Position numbers and translations under genes: made by a program. Positions 1 through 8,025 of a stretch of DNA of 64,000 nt are shown here, in pieces (position 1 is the stretch's first letter; the number at the start of each line of letters is the position of its first letter). This DNA comes from Algiphilus sp022763315 (lineage in GTDB: Bacteria > Pseudomonadota > Gammaproteobacteria > Nevskiales > Nevskiaceae): the NCBI RefSeq assembly GCF_965249985.1, contig NZ_OZ252280.1. One strand, given 5' to 3'. Under the pieces are notes generated by a model. That model made no database searches and was not told the origin of the DNA. It saw only the letters and a program-made list of their open reading frames with translations.

Positions 1-2
1 TG

Positions 3-275
3 CGCATGCGCAGCGAGGATGCATCGCGCGTGGTCGGTGGCCTCATGTGGAAGCTGCTGCTGGCGCCGTTGATGGTGCTCGCGCTCACGCTGTGGATTGC
101 GCCGGATGCCACGGTGGCGGCAGTGACGGTCATGCAGGCCGGCATGGCGCCCATGATCACAGCGGGGATCCTGGCGCAGCAGTACGGCCTAGCGCCGGTG
201 CTTGCCAATCGCGTGGTGGGCTACGGCATCGTCCTGTCGCTGGCCTCCGTTCCCTTGATTCACTGGATGATGTAA
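3..275 (+). CDS. AEC-family transporter, C-terminal part (cut by window edge)
   Basis: Only the last ~91 residues are present; the frame is open to the left edge, so the true start lies outside. The visible part is hydrophobic with two or three membrane segments. It carries the stretch MQAGMAPMITAGILAQQYGL followed by a short terminal helix, which resembles the end of auxin-efflux-carrier (AEC) family permeases. These are inner-membrane secondary transporters of organic anions in bacteria. The substrate cannot be told from the fragment. It ends 4 nt before the next gene, so the two may be co-transcribed. Confidence 0.6.
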   Translation, partial: RMRSEDASRVVGGLMWKLLLAPLMVLALTLWIAPDATVAAVTVMQAGMAPMITAGILAQQYGLAPVLANRVVGYGIVLSLASVPLIHWMM

Positions 276-279
276 CGCG

Positions 280-1236
280 ATGACCACCGCCATCATTGGT
301 GCCGGAGCCACCGGTCTGGTCGCCGGCCGGCTGCTGCAGGCTGCAGGCGAGACGGTGACCCTGTTCGATAAGGGGCGGGGTTTTGGCGGCCGCATGGCCA
401 CCCGTCGTCATGCGTTGGGCAGTTTCGACCATGGTGCCCCCGGTTTCCGCGTCACTGAAGCGAGCTGGAAGAAGACCCTGGCCCGCTGGCATCAGCGCGA
501 TGTCTGCGCGCCGATGGATCTATCCGGGCTACCGCACTGGACCGGGGTGGGCGGAATGTCGGCGATCGGTCGCTGGCTGGCGCGACCGCTGGATGTGCGC
601 CGCGCCATCCAGGTGGCCGGCGTCTCAGCCGAAGGGGATATTTGGGATGACCGGCAGCAGCCGCTGGGACGTTTCGACCGGATCGTGATCACGGTGCCGG
701 CGCCCCAGGCCATGGCGCTCGGTGGCGCGGCGGCGCCGGACTGTGTCGCGTCGCTGCGGCAGGTGGCCTACGCCCCCTGTTGGACCCTGATGCTGGGTCT
801 GCGCCGGCCGCCGAAGGCGGTCACTGCGCCGCGTGAGCCGCTCGCCCAGATTATCCGCGACACCGCGAAGCCAGGGCGTGGCCTGTTGGGGGAATGCTGG
901 GTGGCGCACGCCTGTGCGGCATGGAGTGCGGCCCATGTGGAGGATGCGCCCGAAGCGGCACAGTCCATCTTGTTGCCCGCATTTCAGGATGCCGTGGGCG
1001 CGGGGGCGGGCGACCTGCTGCACGTCGCTGCGCACCGCTGGCGATATGCCCGCGTCGTCCATGCTCTCTCCGGAGCCGGTTATCTGGCCAGCACACAGGC
1101 GCCCATCTTCTTTGCTGGAGACTATTGCCTAGGCGATGGGGTGGCCTGCGCCTTCCGCTCTGCCGAGGCGGTGGCCGCCGCCGTATTGGCCACATCCAGC
1201 CCTGGCTGTCAGGGCGATACGGCAATCCCGAAATAG
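280..1236 (+). CDS. NAD(P)/FAD-dependent oxidoreductase
   Basis: A 318-aa protein starting at ATG 280. Residues 5-10 form the dinucleotide-binding GAGATG motif, followed by an acidic-end strand (TLFDKGRGFGGRM) typical of the amine-oxidase/renalase-like flavoprotein fold. Near the C-terminus, FFAGDYCLGDGVACAFRSAE matches the second FAD-contact motif. It is expected to be a soluble flavin-dependent oxidoreductase; the substrate is unknown. Its 3' end overlaps the convergent DUF3429 gene by 28 nt. Similar flavoproteins often sit near cobalamin-type MerR light regulators, and one lies two genes away. Confidence 0.8.
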   Translation: MTTAIIGAGATGLVAGRLLQAAGETVTLFDKGRGFGGRMATRRHALGSFDHGAPGFRVTEASWKKTLARWHQRDVCAPMDLSGLPHWTGVGGMSAIGRWLARPLDVRRAIQVAGVSAEGDIWDDRQQPLGRFDRIVITVPAPQAMALGGAAAPDCVASLRQVAYAPCWTLMLGLRRPPKAVTAPREPLAQIIRDTAKPGRGLLGECWVAHACAAWSAAHVEDAPEAAQSILLPAFQDAVGAGAGDLLHVAAHRWRYARVVHALSGAGYLASTQAPIFFAGDYCLGDGVACAFRSAEAVAAAVLATSSPGCQGDTAIPK

Positions 1237-1628
1237 CTGAGCGCCGCACCCGCGCTCAGAATCTGACGCAGCCGCCAGTAGTCCAGGGCGTGCAGGCCAC
1301 GTCGCGCCATCCATGCATCCATAAGAAAAAGGGCCGCGAAGAGCGCGGCCAGCGCGAGCGCGGCGGGCGCCTTGGGAAGGAAGCCCAGTATCCAGGCTGC
1401 CAGTGCTGCCGCAATGGCGAGCAAGAGCCGCGTTCCCGGGGCTGCATCCGCTGGTGCGTACAAGGCAAGTCCCCAATGGCTGCCGGCCATGAAGGCGGCA
1501 ATGATCGCGCCATAGCTCAATGCCGCCGCCTGCAACGGTCCAGCCACTGTAGAGGGCAGCGCCGGAGCAAAGGCCCCAGCGACCATGGGAATCAATCCTG
1601 CGAGACCAAGAATCCAGACAAGGCGCAT
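1209..1628 (-). CDS. DUF3429 domain membrane protein
   Basis: A 139-aa protein from ATG 1628; a TTG start at 1658 would add 10 residues but is less attractive. There are about four to five hydrophobic segments, with GLIPMVAGAFAP near the start, GSHWGLALYAP in the middle and WRLRQILSAGAALSYFGIA at the end. This is the pattern of DUF3429, an inner-membrane family of unknown function. It is divergent from the MerR/B12 regulator and overlaps the FAD oxidoreductase tail-to-tail. DUF3429 genes are common in photo-oxidative or light-response neighbourhoods, so regulation by the adjacent regulator is plausible but inferred. Confidence 0.75.
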   Translation of the reverse strand: MRLVWILGLAGLIPMVAGAFAPALPSTVAGPLQAAALSYGAIIAAFMAGSHWGLALYAPADAAPGTRLLLAIAAALAAWILGFLPKAPAALALAALFAALFLMDAWMARRGLHALDYWRLRQILSAGAALSYFGIAVSP

Positions 1629-1726
1629 ACACGTATAGGACGTTTGACGGGAGAGCAAAGTGTAGATGTCGTGCTGTCCCCTCGCGTCTTGTCAGCCTTT
1701 GTCTCGAAACAAGGCGATTTATAGGT

Positions 1727-1760
1727 AGACAAACGTAACGTGTCTAAGACTATAGCTATA
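1727..1760. promoter_or_regulatory. Candidate operator/promoter between DUF3429 and the MerR/B12 gene
   Basis: The divergent gap is AT-richer than its surroundings. It holds an inverted repeat AGACA-N9-TGTCT (1727-1731 and 1741-1745) followed at once by the perfect 10-bp palindrome TATAGCTATA (1751-1760), which could be a -10 region. The setting fits autoregulation by the MerR-type protein. No experimental site was available for comparison. Confidence 0.4.
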
Positions 1761-1802
1761 CATTAGGTCCATATCGTGCAATCGAATGACGAAGAGGCAG
1801 CA

Positions 1803-2756
1803 ATGAATCAGAGCGATCAGGTTTTGTCTCAGCACCCGATTCAGGTCGCCGCGCGCCGCAGTGGCTTGTCGACCCATGTGATTCGTGCCTGGGAAAAACG
1901 CTATCAGGCGGTGGCACCGAAGCGTTCGGGCACCGCCCGGCGGCTGTACTCCGATGAAGAGGTCAATCGTCTCAGTCTGCTGCGTCGCGTCACCGAGGCC
2001 GGCTGGCGGATCAGTGACGTGGCTGGACTCGAGGACGACAAGCTCAGCCAGCTGCTGAAGGATGAGGGCATACCAACCTCGCGGCCGGTGGTGCAGCCAC
2101 CTGAACTGGAAGCCCCCACGCCCGAGGCGCTGGTGAAGTTGGCGATGGACGCCACCGCGCGTCTCGACGGCGTGCAATTCGTACAGATCATGGAACGCGC
2201 CACCGCACTGCATTCCACGCCCGTAGTGATGGAAGAGGTCATCAAGCCTCTTATGGTGGCCATTGGGGACCGCTGGCGCATGGGGCGGATGCGGGCCTGT
2301 CATGAGCACTTCGTTTCGGCCCATCTGCGTTCCTTCCTGGGCGATGTGCTGTCGCAGGCGATGACCGTGAGCGACGGGCCGGTCCTGTTGGTGACCACGC
2401 CCTCACACCAGACCCACGAGATCGGCGCCATGATGGTGGCGGTGACCGCCGCACGGGCCGGATGGCGCGTCATGTTCCTGGGACCCAGCCTGCCGGCGGA
2501 CGAGATTGCCTTTGCCGCGGACGTGACGCGGGCACGTGCGGTGGCGTTGTCTATCAGTTATCCGGCGGATGATCCGCGCCTGCCGGCGCAGCTGCTACGT
2601 TTGCGCTCGCAGCTTGCGCCCGGGACGCCGGTATTTGCCGGTGGCGCCGCGGTGGATGGCTATCGCCGTTCGCTGGACCAGATCGGTGCGATCATTCCGA
2701 AGGATTTGATCTCGTTCGACCGCGATCTGGAGTCCCTGCGTCGCGCTCGCGACTGA
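1803..2756 (+). CDS. MerR-family regulator with cobalamin-binding domain (CarH/LitR-like)
   Basis: A 317-aa protein. ATG 1803 is preferred because GAAGAGG lies about 6 nt upstream; a GTG at 1776 would add 9 residues. Residues ~10-75 form a MerR winged helix (LSTHVIRAWEKRYQAVAPKR). The C-terminal half matches the B12-binding fold. Trp158-x9-Glu168-His169 reproduces the W-x9-EH cap motif. His205 in QTHEIG is the expected lower cobalt ligand of DxHxxG, although the first Asp is Gln here. Known relatives bind adenosylcobalamin as DNA-bound repressors that fall apart in light. It probably controls itself and its divergent neighbour. Confidence 0.85.
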   Translation: MNQSDQVLSQHPIQVAARRSGLSTHVIRAWEKRYQAVAPKRSGTARRLYSDEEVNRLSLLRRVTEAGWRISDVAGLEDDKLSQLLKDEGIPTSRPVVQPPELEAPTPEALVKLAMDATARLDGVQFVQIMERATALHSTPVVMEEVIKPLMVAIGDRWRMGRMRACHEHFVSAHLRSFLGDVLSQAMTVSDGPVLLVTTPSHQTHEIGAMMVAVTAARAGWRVMFLGPSLPADEIAFAADVTRARAVALSISYPADDPRLPAQLLRLRSQLAPGTPVFAGGAAVDGYRRSLDQIGAIIPKDLISFDRDLESLRRARD

Positions 2757-2766
2757 GGGGCGCCGC

Positions 2767-3342
2767 TCAGGAAGGTCGGCGCGAGGCGCGCTCGCGTCGG
2801 CCACTCTGCGCAAAGCTGCGCAGAAACGCCATCTGGTCGGCGAGGATGCGGCGATTCTGCAGAATCAGATATTCGGCCAGATTGGGCGTGTAGGGGATGG
2901 CGAGCAGTTTCATCCCGGCCTGTTCAGGGGTGCGGTCGTCCTTCGCCTGATTGCAGCGACGACAGGCGGTCACGCAGTTCTCCCAGACGTTGGCGCCGCC
3001 GCGCGACACGGGGACAACGTGGTCCCGCGTCAATTGCGTGGTCGGGAACAGGTTGCCGCAATACAGGCACAGATTCTCATCGCGCTGGAAGAGGGTGCGG
3101 TTGTTGAGGAGCGGGACGCCTTTCTGAAAGCGTCGCGAGCGGTCGGCGACCGCGATGATCGATCCGATTTCGAAAAAGGAGCGCACACCCAGTGCATTGA
3201 TTCCGCCGCGAATGGCAAAGCGTTCCTGGCCCGCCTCCCAGCAAACGCGTTCGCGGGCGTACAGGGTTGCGGCCGTCTGCCAGTTGATCCACGCCACCGG
3301 CAAACCGCCGGCGTCAAGTTTGAGGATCGCCGGTATCGCCAT
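2767..3342 (-). CDS. HNH endonuclease family protein
   Basis: A 191-aa protein from ATG 3342 with a good ribosome site (GGAGGAG) upstream. The centre carries a zinc-bound HNH domain: CLYCGN, then TRDHVVPVSRGG with the catalytic DH, then WENCVTACRRCNQAK with the second CxxC and the Asn. The N-terminal ~90 residues (LPVAWINWQTAATLYARERV) are typical of the stand-alone chromosomal HNH proteins of proteobacteria. Its biological role is unsettled. It has the same orientation as sua5 beyond the ICE, so the two may once have been neighbours. Confidence 0.88.
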   Translation of the reverse strand: MAIPAILKLDAGGLPVAWINWQTAATLYARERVCWEAGQERFAIRGGINALGVRSFFEIGSIIAVADRSRRFQKGVPLLNNRTLFQRDENLCLYCGNLFPTTQLTRDHVVPVSRGGANVWENCVTACRRCNQAKDDRTPEQAGMKLLAIPYTPNLAEYLILQNRRILADQMAFLRSFAQSGRRERASRRPS

Positions 3343-3793
3343 GACCTTACTCTCCTCCGTTCATCGTAGCCGATCCCGTGCTCGGAGGGACAATCGCCGG
3401 GAGTTGTCAACATCCTGCCCAGCGTGGGTGACGCTTCGATGAAGGCCGGACGACAGCGCTGCACTAGAGAAAGTGTGTGCGGAAAGTCGATACGGGCACG
3501 GTGCGGTCGTCGTCGACGAAGTGGCGGGTGTGACTGAGGCGCTGGAGCGGGTGATGGGAACAGCACCCGGTCGCTAACTCGTTTATTACGAACGTCTTTT
3601 CCGATCCAAGCGTCACGGAATGGACTCGATTGTGGACTCAAGTCTTCGGCCTGGTCAACGCAGGCCGTTGCGGGTGATCCAAAGCGAGCCAAGCACATCC
3701 ATCAACAGCCAGAGCATCGGATTTCATTCCGAAGTCTATCTGTCTACGGGCACACCACGCCACAGGTCGCAATGGACAGGCGAGCTGCCGTCC
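3343..3793. other. 451-bp gap at the presumed left boundary of the element
   Basis: No convincing gene, tRNA or direct repeat matching the right boundary was found. A short open tail ending at about 3575 (reading GAVVVDEVAGVTEALERVMG before a stop) could be the end of a destroyed gene, but I do not recognise it. The gap begins with the promoter side of the HNH gene and ends at the stop of the LysR gene. Confidence 0.4.
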
Positions 3794-4702
3794 TCAAAGG
3801 ACCGGCTCATCATCGACCGGCGCGGCGCCGTCTTTCACCCGCTCGATGAATCGCTTCATGGGCTCCGAGGGTTCGCCCCGGCGGCGCAGCAGGTAGGTAG
3901 AGAGCATCGGTGGGGTGCCGGCCAGGGGACGAATGGAGATGTCCGGGCGCTGTAGCGTCTGCACTTGCGAAGCGATGGCGAAGCCGATGCCGTAGCCGGC
4001 GCCGACCAGGGTCAGCATCACGCCGAGGCTGGTCACTTCATCGACCAGCTTGAGCGGCGTGCCCGCGTCCTGCAGCATCGCTTGAATCTGATGGCGGCAG
4101 CCCGATCCCGATTCTGGATGACACAGAACCAGCGGGAACTTCAGGGCTTCGGCCAGCGGCACCTGCACGTGTGCCAGCAAGGGATGGCGTGCGGGCACGA
4201 TCACCGACAGCGGATCGGTCCACACCGGCTCGGCGACGAGGCCATCATGCACCGCGTTTGACAACGCAAAGCCGATGTCCAGCAGATCGTTGTGCAGCAT
4301 CTTGAGCTGCTGCGCGAACGGCAGCTCGAAGACGCGAATCTCCAGCTCGGGCTCATCCTCGCGGCTGCGTGCCAGCAAGGTGGCGATGCGGGGCTGCGCC
4401 AGGCTGTCGCAGATGGCGATGCGCAGATGGCCCTGGTAGCCCTGTGCCGCCGCCTTGGCGCTCTTGACTGCCTGCTCCACGGTGGCCATCACGCGCCGGC
4501 ATTCGCCGAGGAACACCTGGCCGGCCCAGGTCAGCCGCGTCAGGCGTGTGCTGCGGTCGAACAACTGCACGCCAAGCTGGTTTTCCAGGTCGCGCATCGC
4601 ACGCGACACAGGCGATTGCTCGATGCCCAGACGCTCGGCTGCGCGGGCCAGGTGCAGTTCTTCCGCAACTGCGACGAAGTAACGTAGCAATCTGAAATCC
4701 AA
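3794..4702 (-). CDS. LysR-family transcriptional regulator
   Basis: A 302-aa protein with a TTG start at 4702, supported by AGGAGG 6 nt upstream. Residues ~1-60 are the winged helix (FVAVAEELHLARAAERLGIE then SPVSRAMRDLE). Residues ~90-295 form the periplasmic-binding-like effector domain. It is clearly a paralogue of the LysR gene at 5430: both share FVAVAEELH, EQSPxSRxxRxLE and the tail SEPxxxFIxR. Together they bracket an iron-transport remnant. ICEclc carries a LysR-type activator (TciR) at the corresponding end, so one of the pair may serve the ICE; the ligand is unknown. Confidence 0.88.
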   Translation of the reverse strand: MDFRLLRYFVAVAEELHLARAAERLGIEQSPVSRAMRDLENQLGVQLFDRSTRLTRLTWAGQVFLGECRRVMATVEQAVKSAKAAAQGYQGHLRIAICDSLAQPRIATLLARSREDEPELEIRVFELPFAQQLKMLHNDLLDIGFALSNAVHDGLVAEPVWTDPLSVIVPARHPLLAHVQVPLAEALKFPLVLCHPESGSGCRHQIQAMLQDAGTPLKLVDEVTSLGVMLTLVGAGYGIGFAIASQVQTLQRPDISIRPLAGTPPMLSTYLLRRRGEPSEPMKRFIERVKDGAAPVDDEPVL

Positions 4703-4954
4703 GGCCGCCTCCTGTCTGTCTTCTTCTGGTTCGGCCTATCGGGCGCCAGCACCTCCATCCGCATCCCGTCAGCACCTCCTTCGGTGGCATCGCGTCAAGG
4801 CCTCATGCCCGCTCGGTGCGCCGGGCACGGCGTGCAGGCGCTCACGTGTGCTGGAGTCCGCGATCGGTGCAGCCGACGACGTCACGCCGGCGTCAGGGCG
4901 GGCGTGCCGATGCAGTTTCGTGGGCGTGTCTTTCGGCTCACCCCGGCCGCTGCC

Positions 4955-5197
4955 TGGGTCGGTCACGAAGCTCAGTTTCAACACCCGGACTTCTGCGCAG
5001 CTGCCAACACCTGGGCGACGCGCTGGTAGGCCCACCAGGCGGTCGCCGCGGATGAAGTCCTTGGGCTGCGGTTGACGCGGCGCGGAGGCCTGCAGCCACT
5101 GCGCGAGCTGCTCGTCGCCCATGCGTTCGTCGTTCCAGAACACGCTGCCGTGGGTGGTGACGGACAGGTTCGCCACGTCGGGCTCGATCGGCTTCAC
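4955..5197 (-). pseudogene. exbD: exbD/TolR-type biopolymer transporter remnant
   Basis: The frame from GTG 5197 reads EPDVANLSVTTHGSVFWNDE, then PQPKDFIRGDRLV, and later LKLSFVTDP. This is the periplasmic C-terminal half of ExbD, the proton-motive partner of ExbB in TonB energisation. The N-terminal membrane anchor with its key Asp is absent. Between GDRLV and LKLSF the frame is wrong. The neighbouring frame restores YQRVAQVLAAAQKSG, so two opposite single-base indels flank about 18 codons. The frame then runs on to 4769 without the normal stop after FVTDP. It is a dead fragment. Confidence 0.7.
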
Positions 5198-5214
5198 CCC
5201 ATTCAGACACAGAT

Positions 5215-5233
5215 GCTAATGAGAATTATTATT
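5215..5233 (-). promoter_or_regulatory. Fur box
   Basis: GCTAATGAGAATTATTATT matches 15 of 19 positions of the classical Fur consensus GATAATGATAATCATTATC. It lies in a short AT-rich island just upstream of the exbD remnant. It is presumably the surviving iron-responsive promoter of a lost TonB-ExbB-ExbD or siderophore locus. Whether it now affects the LysR gene at 5430 is unknown. Confidence 0.65.
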
Positions 5234-5429
5234 GATTGTCCGTGGTTTTGTGTGATATGGCAACACCGATGGAATAACCCGGCCTTGCCTGGACACTCGC
5301 CGCCTCGCCGGCGACTGAAGGCCGGATGGCGGCAACTGGAAAACCTCTGTGACCGGCATCGCCACGGGGAAGCACTCATGCGGTTCCCTACGGCCAGAGG
5401 AATGGACTCCACTTTCTGGGGGGAAGTAC

Positions 5430-6350
5430 ATGAACTTACGCCATCTTCGCTGTTTCATCGCCGTGGCCGAGGAGTTGCACTTTGGCCGGGCGGCGCGACG
5501 GCTGCATGTGGAGCAGTCACCCCTGTCGCGCACGATCCGCCAACTGGAGGTGGACTTGGGCGTGACGCTGCTGGAGCGCACGCCGCGCGGGGTACGCCTG
5601 ACCCCGGCCGGGCAGGTGTTCCAGGAGGAGGCCCTGCGCGTGCTGCTGACCCTTGAGCAAGCCCAGACCAAGGCGCGGGCGGTGGCGGCGGGACACCGGG
5701 GCACCCTGCGCATCGCCTTGGCCGGCGGCGTCGGGCGGACCCGGCTGTCGGCGCTGCTCGCGCTGTGCCGGGAGGAGGCGCCGGAAGTGGGCATCCGGCT
5801 GTTCGAGGCGCCGCTGTCGCAGGTGGTGGGCGGGCTGGGCAACGACCTGTACGACGCGGCCTTTGCCATGGCCGGCGAGATGGAGGCCGGGGTGGTCGCC
5901 ATGCCGGTGTGGCAAGACCCGCTGGTGGTGGCCATACCCGCGCGGCACCCCTTGCTGGCGCACAAGCGGGTACCGCTGGACGAGGTGGTGGGCTACCCGC
6001 TGGTGCTGTGTCACCCGCAGGTTTGTGCGGAGTGCAGCCGACAATGCGAGCGCCTGCTGCGCCTGCTGCGCCTGGTGGAGACACCGCCGGTCGTGGCCGA
6101 GTACGTGACGACCCACTCGCTGATGCTGGCCCTGGTGGCGGCCGGCTATGGCGTGGGATTCTCCACCGCGGCGCACGCGGTGGCATGCCGGCAGGCGGAC
6201 GTGATCGTCCGGCCGCTGGATGAAGACTCGGCGGCGCTGACGACCTACCTGCTACATCCCGAGGGCGCGATGTCGGAGCCGCTGCGCCACTTCATCGACC
6301 GTGCTCAGCGTGTCGGCCATATGCCGTTGGATACGCAACGGCTCGCATGA
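5430..6350 (+). CDS. LysR-family transcriptional regulator
   Basis: A 306-aa protein. ATG 5430 is chosen because GGGGGGAAG lies just upstream and the protein then starts MNLRHLRCFIAVAEEL, the standard LysR N-terminus. The HTH covers residues ~18-40 (FGRAARRLHVEQSPLSRTIR). The effector domain carries HPLLAHKRVPLDEVVGYPLV and a cysteine-rich patch (CAECSRQC) that could sense redox or metal, which is inference. It is a paralogue of the LysR gene at 3794 in opposite orientation. Being next to the alpA-parA module, it is a candidate early activator of the ICE by analogy with TciR of ICEclc. Confidence 0.88.
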   Translation: MNLRHLRCFIAVAEELHFGRAARRLHVEQSPLSRTIRQLEVDLGVTLLERTPRGVRLTPAGQVFQEEALRVLLTLEQAQTKARAVAAGHRGTLRIALAGGVGRTRLSALLALCREEAPEVGIRLFEAPLSQVVGGLGNDLYDAAFAMAGEMEAGVVAMPVWQDPLVVAIPARHPLLAHKRVPLDEVVGYPLVLCHPQVCAECSRQCERLLRLLRLVETPPVVAEYVTTHSLMLALVAAGYGVGFSTAAHAVACRQADVIVRPLDEDSAALTTYLLHPEGAMSEPLRHFIDRAQRVGHMPLDTQRLA

Positions 6351-6886
6351 GGCTGCTTCAGGCGGGTTGGCCGATGCCATTTTGGTCAAAGCGCCAGACC
6401 TGTTTTGCCACAGCGGGACTCCATGCCGCGGTGCACGGAGGCGCTGCACTCAGGCGTTGCTCGCGCTTGCGGTTGGCATCCAGCGATGAGACTCGCATGC
6501 CCATCATGGCGCGTCACAGCGAAGACGCGCGGCGCAACAGTGCTTGCCGTATGCGCATCGGCTCTGGCGTGTTGAGCTGATCGCGCTTTACTGGGCCTTT
6601 TCCCCTGCAAAGACTTTGGCCTGGTTATCCGGGTCAGGCATGGTGCCCGCGAATGACGCTGGTGACAGCATGTTTCGCGGCTTGCGAATTGTGAGTGATG
6701 GCGCCATGCGCGGCAAGACGCACATCTCGCAACGAAACCGGCGGCATTGTCGATGCCACGGTCTTCGCCGCTTCGCCACTTGCTCGTTTCGCCCGGAGAT
6801 TTCTGGACGGCCACGCACGTCGCCTGTACGGCGGGTGCGTGTGCGTGTGCGTGGACTCGGTGCGATGACGAATGGAGGCGCGCGAT
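6351..6886. other. 536-bp gap before the alpA-proximal gene
   Basis: No supported gene on either strand; the open frames here lack family features or ribosome sites. It contains a small tandem repeat of GTGCGT (about three units, 6835-6855). It presumably holds the promoter of the downstream regulatory gene, but no clear -35/-10 pair was found. Confidence 0.4.
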
Positions 6887-7648
6887 ATGCCGAAGTCGAG
6901 CAGCCTGGCTGATGGTGCCAAGACCTACTACCGCCCGATCGAGGCGGCAATCCGCTGGAGCGGATTGCTGCGCTTCGAGCGGCGCATCCTGGCGACCTTG
7001 GGACAGCGGCCTCTACCGGAGGCAACGGAGTTTCCGCGCTGGCCGATGCTGCGGTTGAACACCGAAAGAATCTTCGATGCGCTGGCTCACGGCGAGATGC
7101 CGTATGGCAAGGAGGGTTTGGTGCGGGACACGCAGGGCCTGGCGATGGACGACCTGTCGCTGACGGTGCGGCACGTCGACCTGAAAGCCTGGATGGCGCA
7201 CTACTACCCCGGCGAGAAACCGGCGTTTCTGTTCGATGAGATCGAGCGTGCACTTCACCCGGCGATCAGCCTGGACACAGTGGGCGCATTGCTGGCCGAG
7301 CGGGAAGCGATCAAGGCGCGGCTGGCGGAACACTTGGGCGTGCACGAGACGCTGCGCGCCGAGCACGAGGCGCTGCTGAAGACGTACGCCGCCTACACGG
7401 TCGACGCGGAGCGTGCGAACACGCCTGGGCCGCGCAGCGAATCGACCTACCTGAACATCGTTGGCGGGCTACTGACGCTACTGCTGGGCAAGTCGCCCAG
7501 CGGCATGCCGTATTCCAGCTTCCTGACGCAGGAGGCCATCATCAGCGCGATGGTGGCGCACCACGGCAACGCGATGGGCATCACCGAGCGCACCCTGCAG
7601 GCCAAGTTCGCACTGGCTCGGCGCAATTTGCAGAGCACAACTTCCTGA
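6887..7648 (+). CDS. Conserved ICE protein upstream of alpA (positional BisR analogue)
   Basis: A 253-aa protein from ATG 6887 (GGAGG 9 nt upstream); ATG 6872 is possible but lacks a site. It reads MPKSSSLADGAKTYYRPIEA at the start, has an acidic centre (FLFDEIERALHP) and ends with a helix-rich segment (ERTLQAKFALARRNLQST). No standard domain is recognised. In ICEclc, from memory, a protein of about this size encoded just upstream of alpA, BisR, activates the alpA promoter. The equivalent position and orientation make this a candidate counterpart, but sequence homology was not tested. Confidence 0.6.
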   Translation: MPKSSSLADGAKTYYRPIEAAIRWSGLLRFERRILATLGQRPLPEATEFPRWPMLRLNTERIFDALAHGEMPYGKEGLVRDTQGLAMDDLSLTVRHVDLKAWMAHYYPGEKPAFLFDEIERALHPAISLDTVGALLAEREAIKARLAEHLGVHETLRAEHEALLKTYAAYTVDAERANTPGPRSESTYLNIVGGLLTLLLGKSPSGMPYSSFLTQEAIISAMVAHHGNAMGITERTLQAKFALARRNLQSTTS

Positions 7649-7658
7649 GCGATGCCAG

Positions 7659-7693
7659 ACCGTATCTGCGGTCGCGGAAACCGCATTTGCGGT
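7659..7693. promoter_or_regulatory. Tandem operator in front of alpA
   Basis: Two near-identical palindromes, ACCGTATCTGCGGT (7659-7672) and ACCGCATTTGCGGT (7680-7693), start 21 bp apart. That places them on the same face of the helix two turns apart. They lie about 75-110 bp upstream of the alpA start. This arrangement is typical of a co-operatively bound activator or repressor site. The best candidate ligands are the 253-aa upstream protein or the ParB/DUF2857 (BisDC-like) pair. Confidence 0.55.
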
Positions 7694-7766
7694 GTCTTTC
7701 TTCAACGCGGCGTTCTTAATTCGAGTCACGCCAATCAGCGCCACTGAGCGTTAAGGAGTGACCCTC

Positions 7767-7985
7767 ATGTCTTCGCAGACCACCGCCACGGCGGCACCGA
7801 CCGAGCACCGCATCCTGCGCCGCGCCGAGGTCGAAGCCAAGACCGGCTTCAAGCGCGCGCACATCTACAGCCTGATGAAGGAAGGCAAGTTCCCCAAGGC
7901 GCTGCGCCTGGGCGTGCGCGCGGTGGGCTGGGACTCGGTGGAGATCGAACAGTGGATCGCTGATCGCCTCAAAGAACGCGCCTGA
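7767..7985 (+). CDS. alpA: AlpA-family phage/ICE regulatory protein
   Basis: A 72-aa protein. ATG 7767 is preferred, with AAGGAG 9 nt upstream. It is almost entirely a winged-helix excisionase-like domain: RILRRAEVEAKTGFKRAHIY, then SLMKEGKFPKALRLGVRAVGW and a terminal WIADRL. AlpA proteins are small DNA-binding regulators. In this ICE class alpA is the first gene of the operon that encodes the master activators of transfer competence. It is followed by parA, the small overlapping gene and parB in tight succession. Confidence 0.88.
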   Translation: MSSQTTATAAPTEHRILRRAEVEAKTGFKRAHIYSLMKEGKFPKALRLGVRAVGWDSVEIEQWIADRLKERA

Positions 7986-8025
7986 CGCTTCTTCTCGGTT
8001 CATGCCATTCGACGAGGAGAAGCTC

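Noticed and set aside
3030..3698. A 222-aa minus-strand frame overlapping the HNH gene
   Set aside because: It is in a different frame of the same strand as the HNH gene, with an Arg/Ser/Pro-rich product and no ribosome site.
3343..3793. A tRNA or att site at the left boundary
   Set aside because: No cloverleaf and no direct repeat shared with 49690-49797 could be found by eye.
6835..6855. A GTGCGT tandem repeat as iteron or phase-variable tract
   Set aside because: There are only about three units, in a gap with no coding frame attached. It is too short to support a function.
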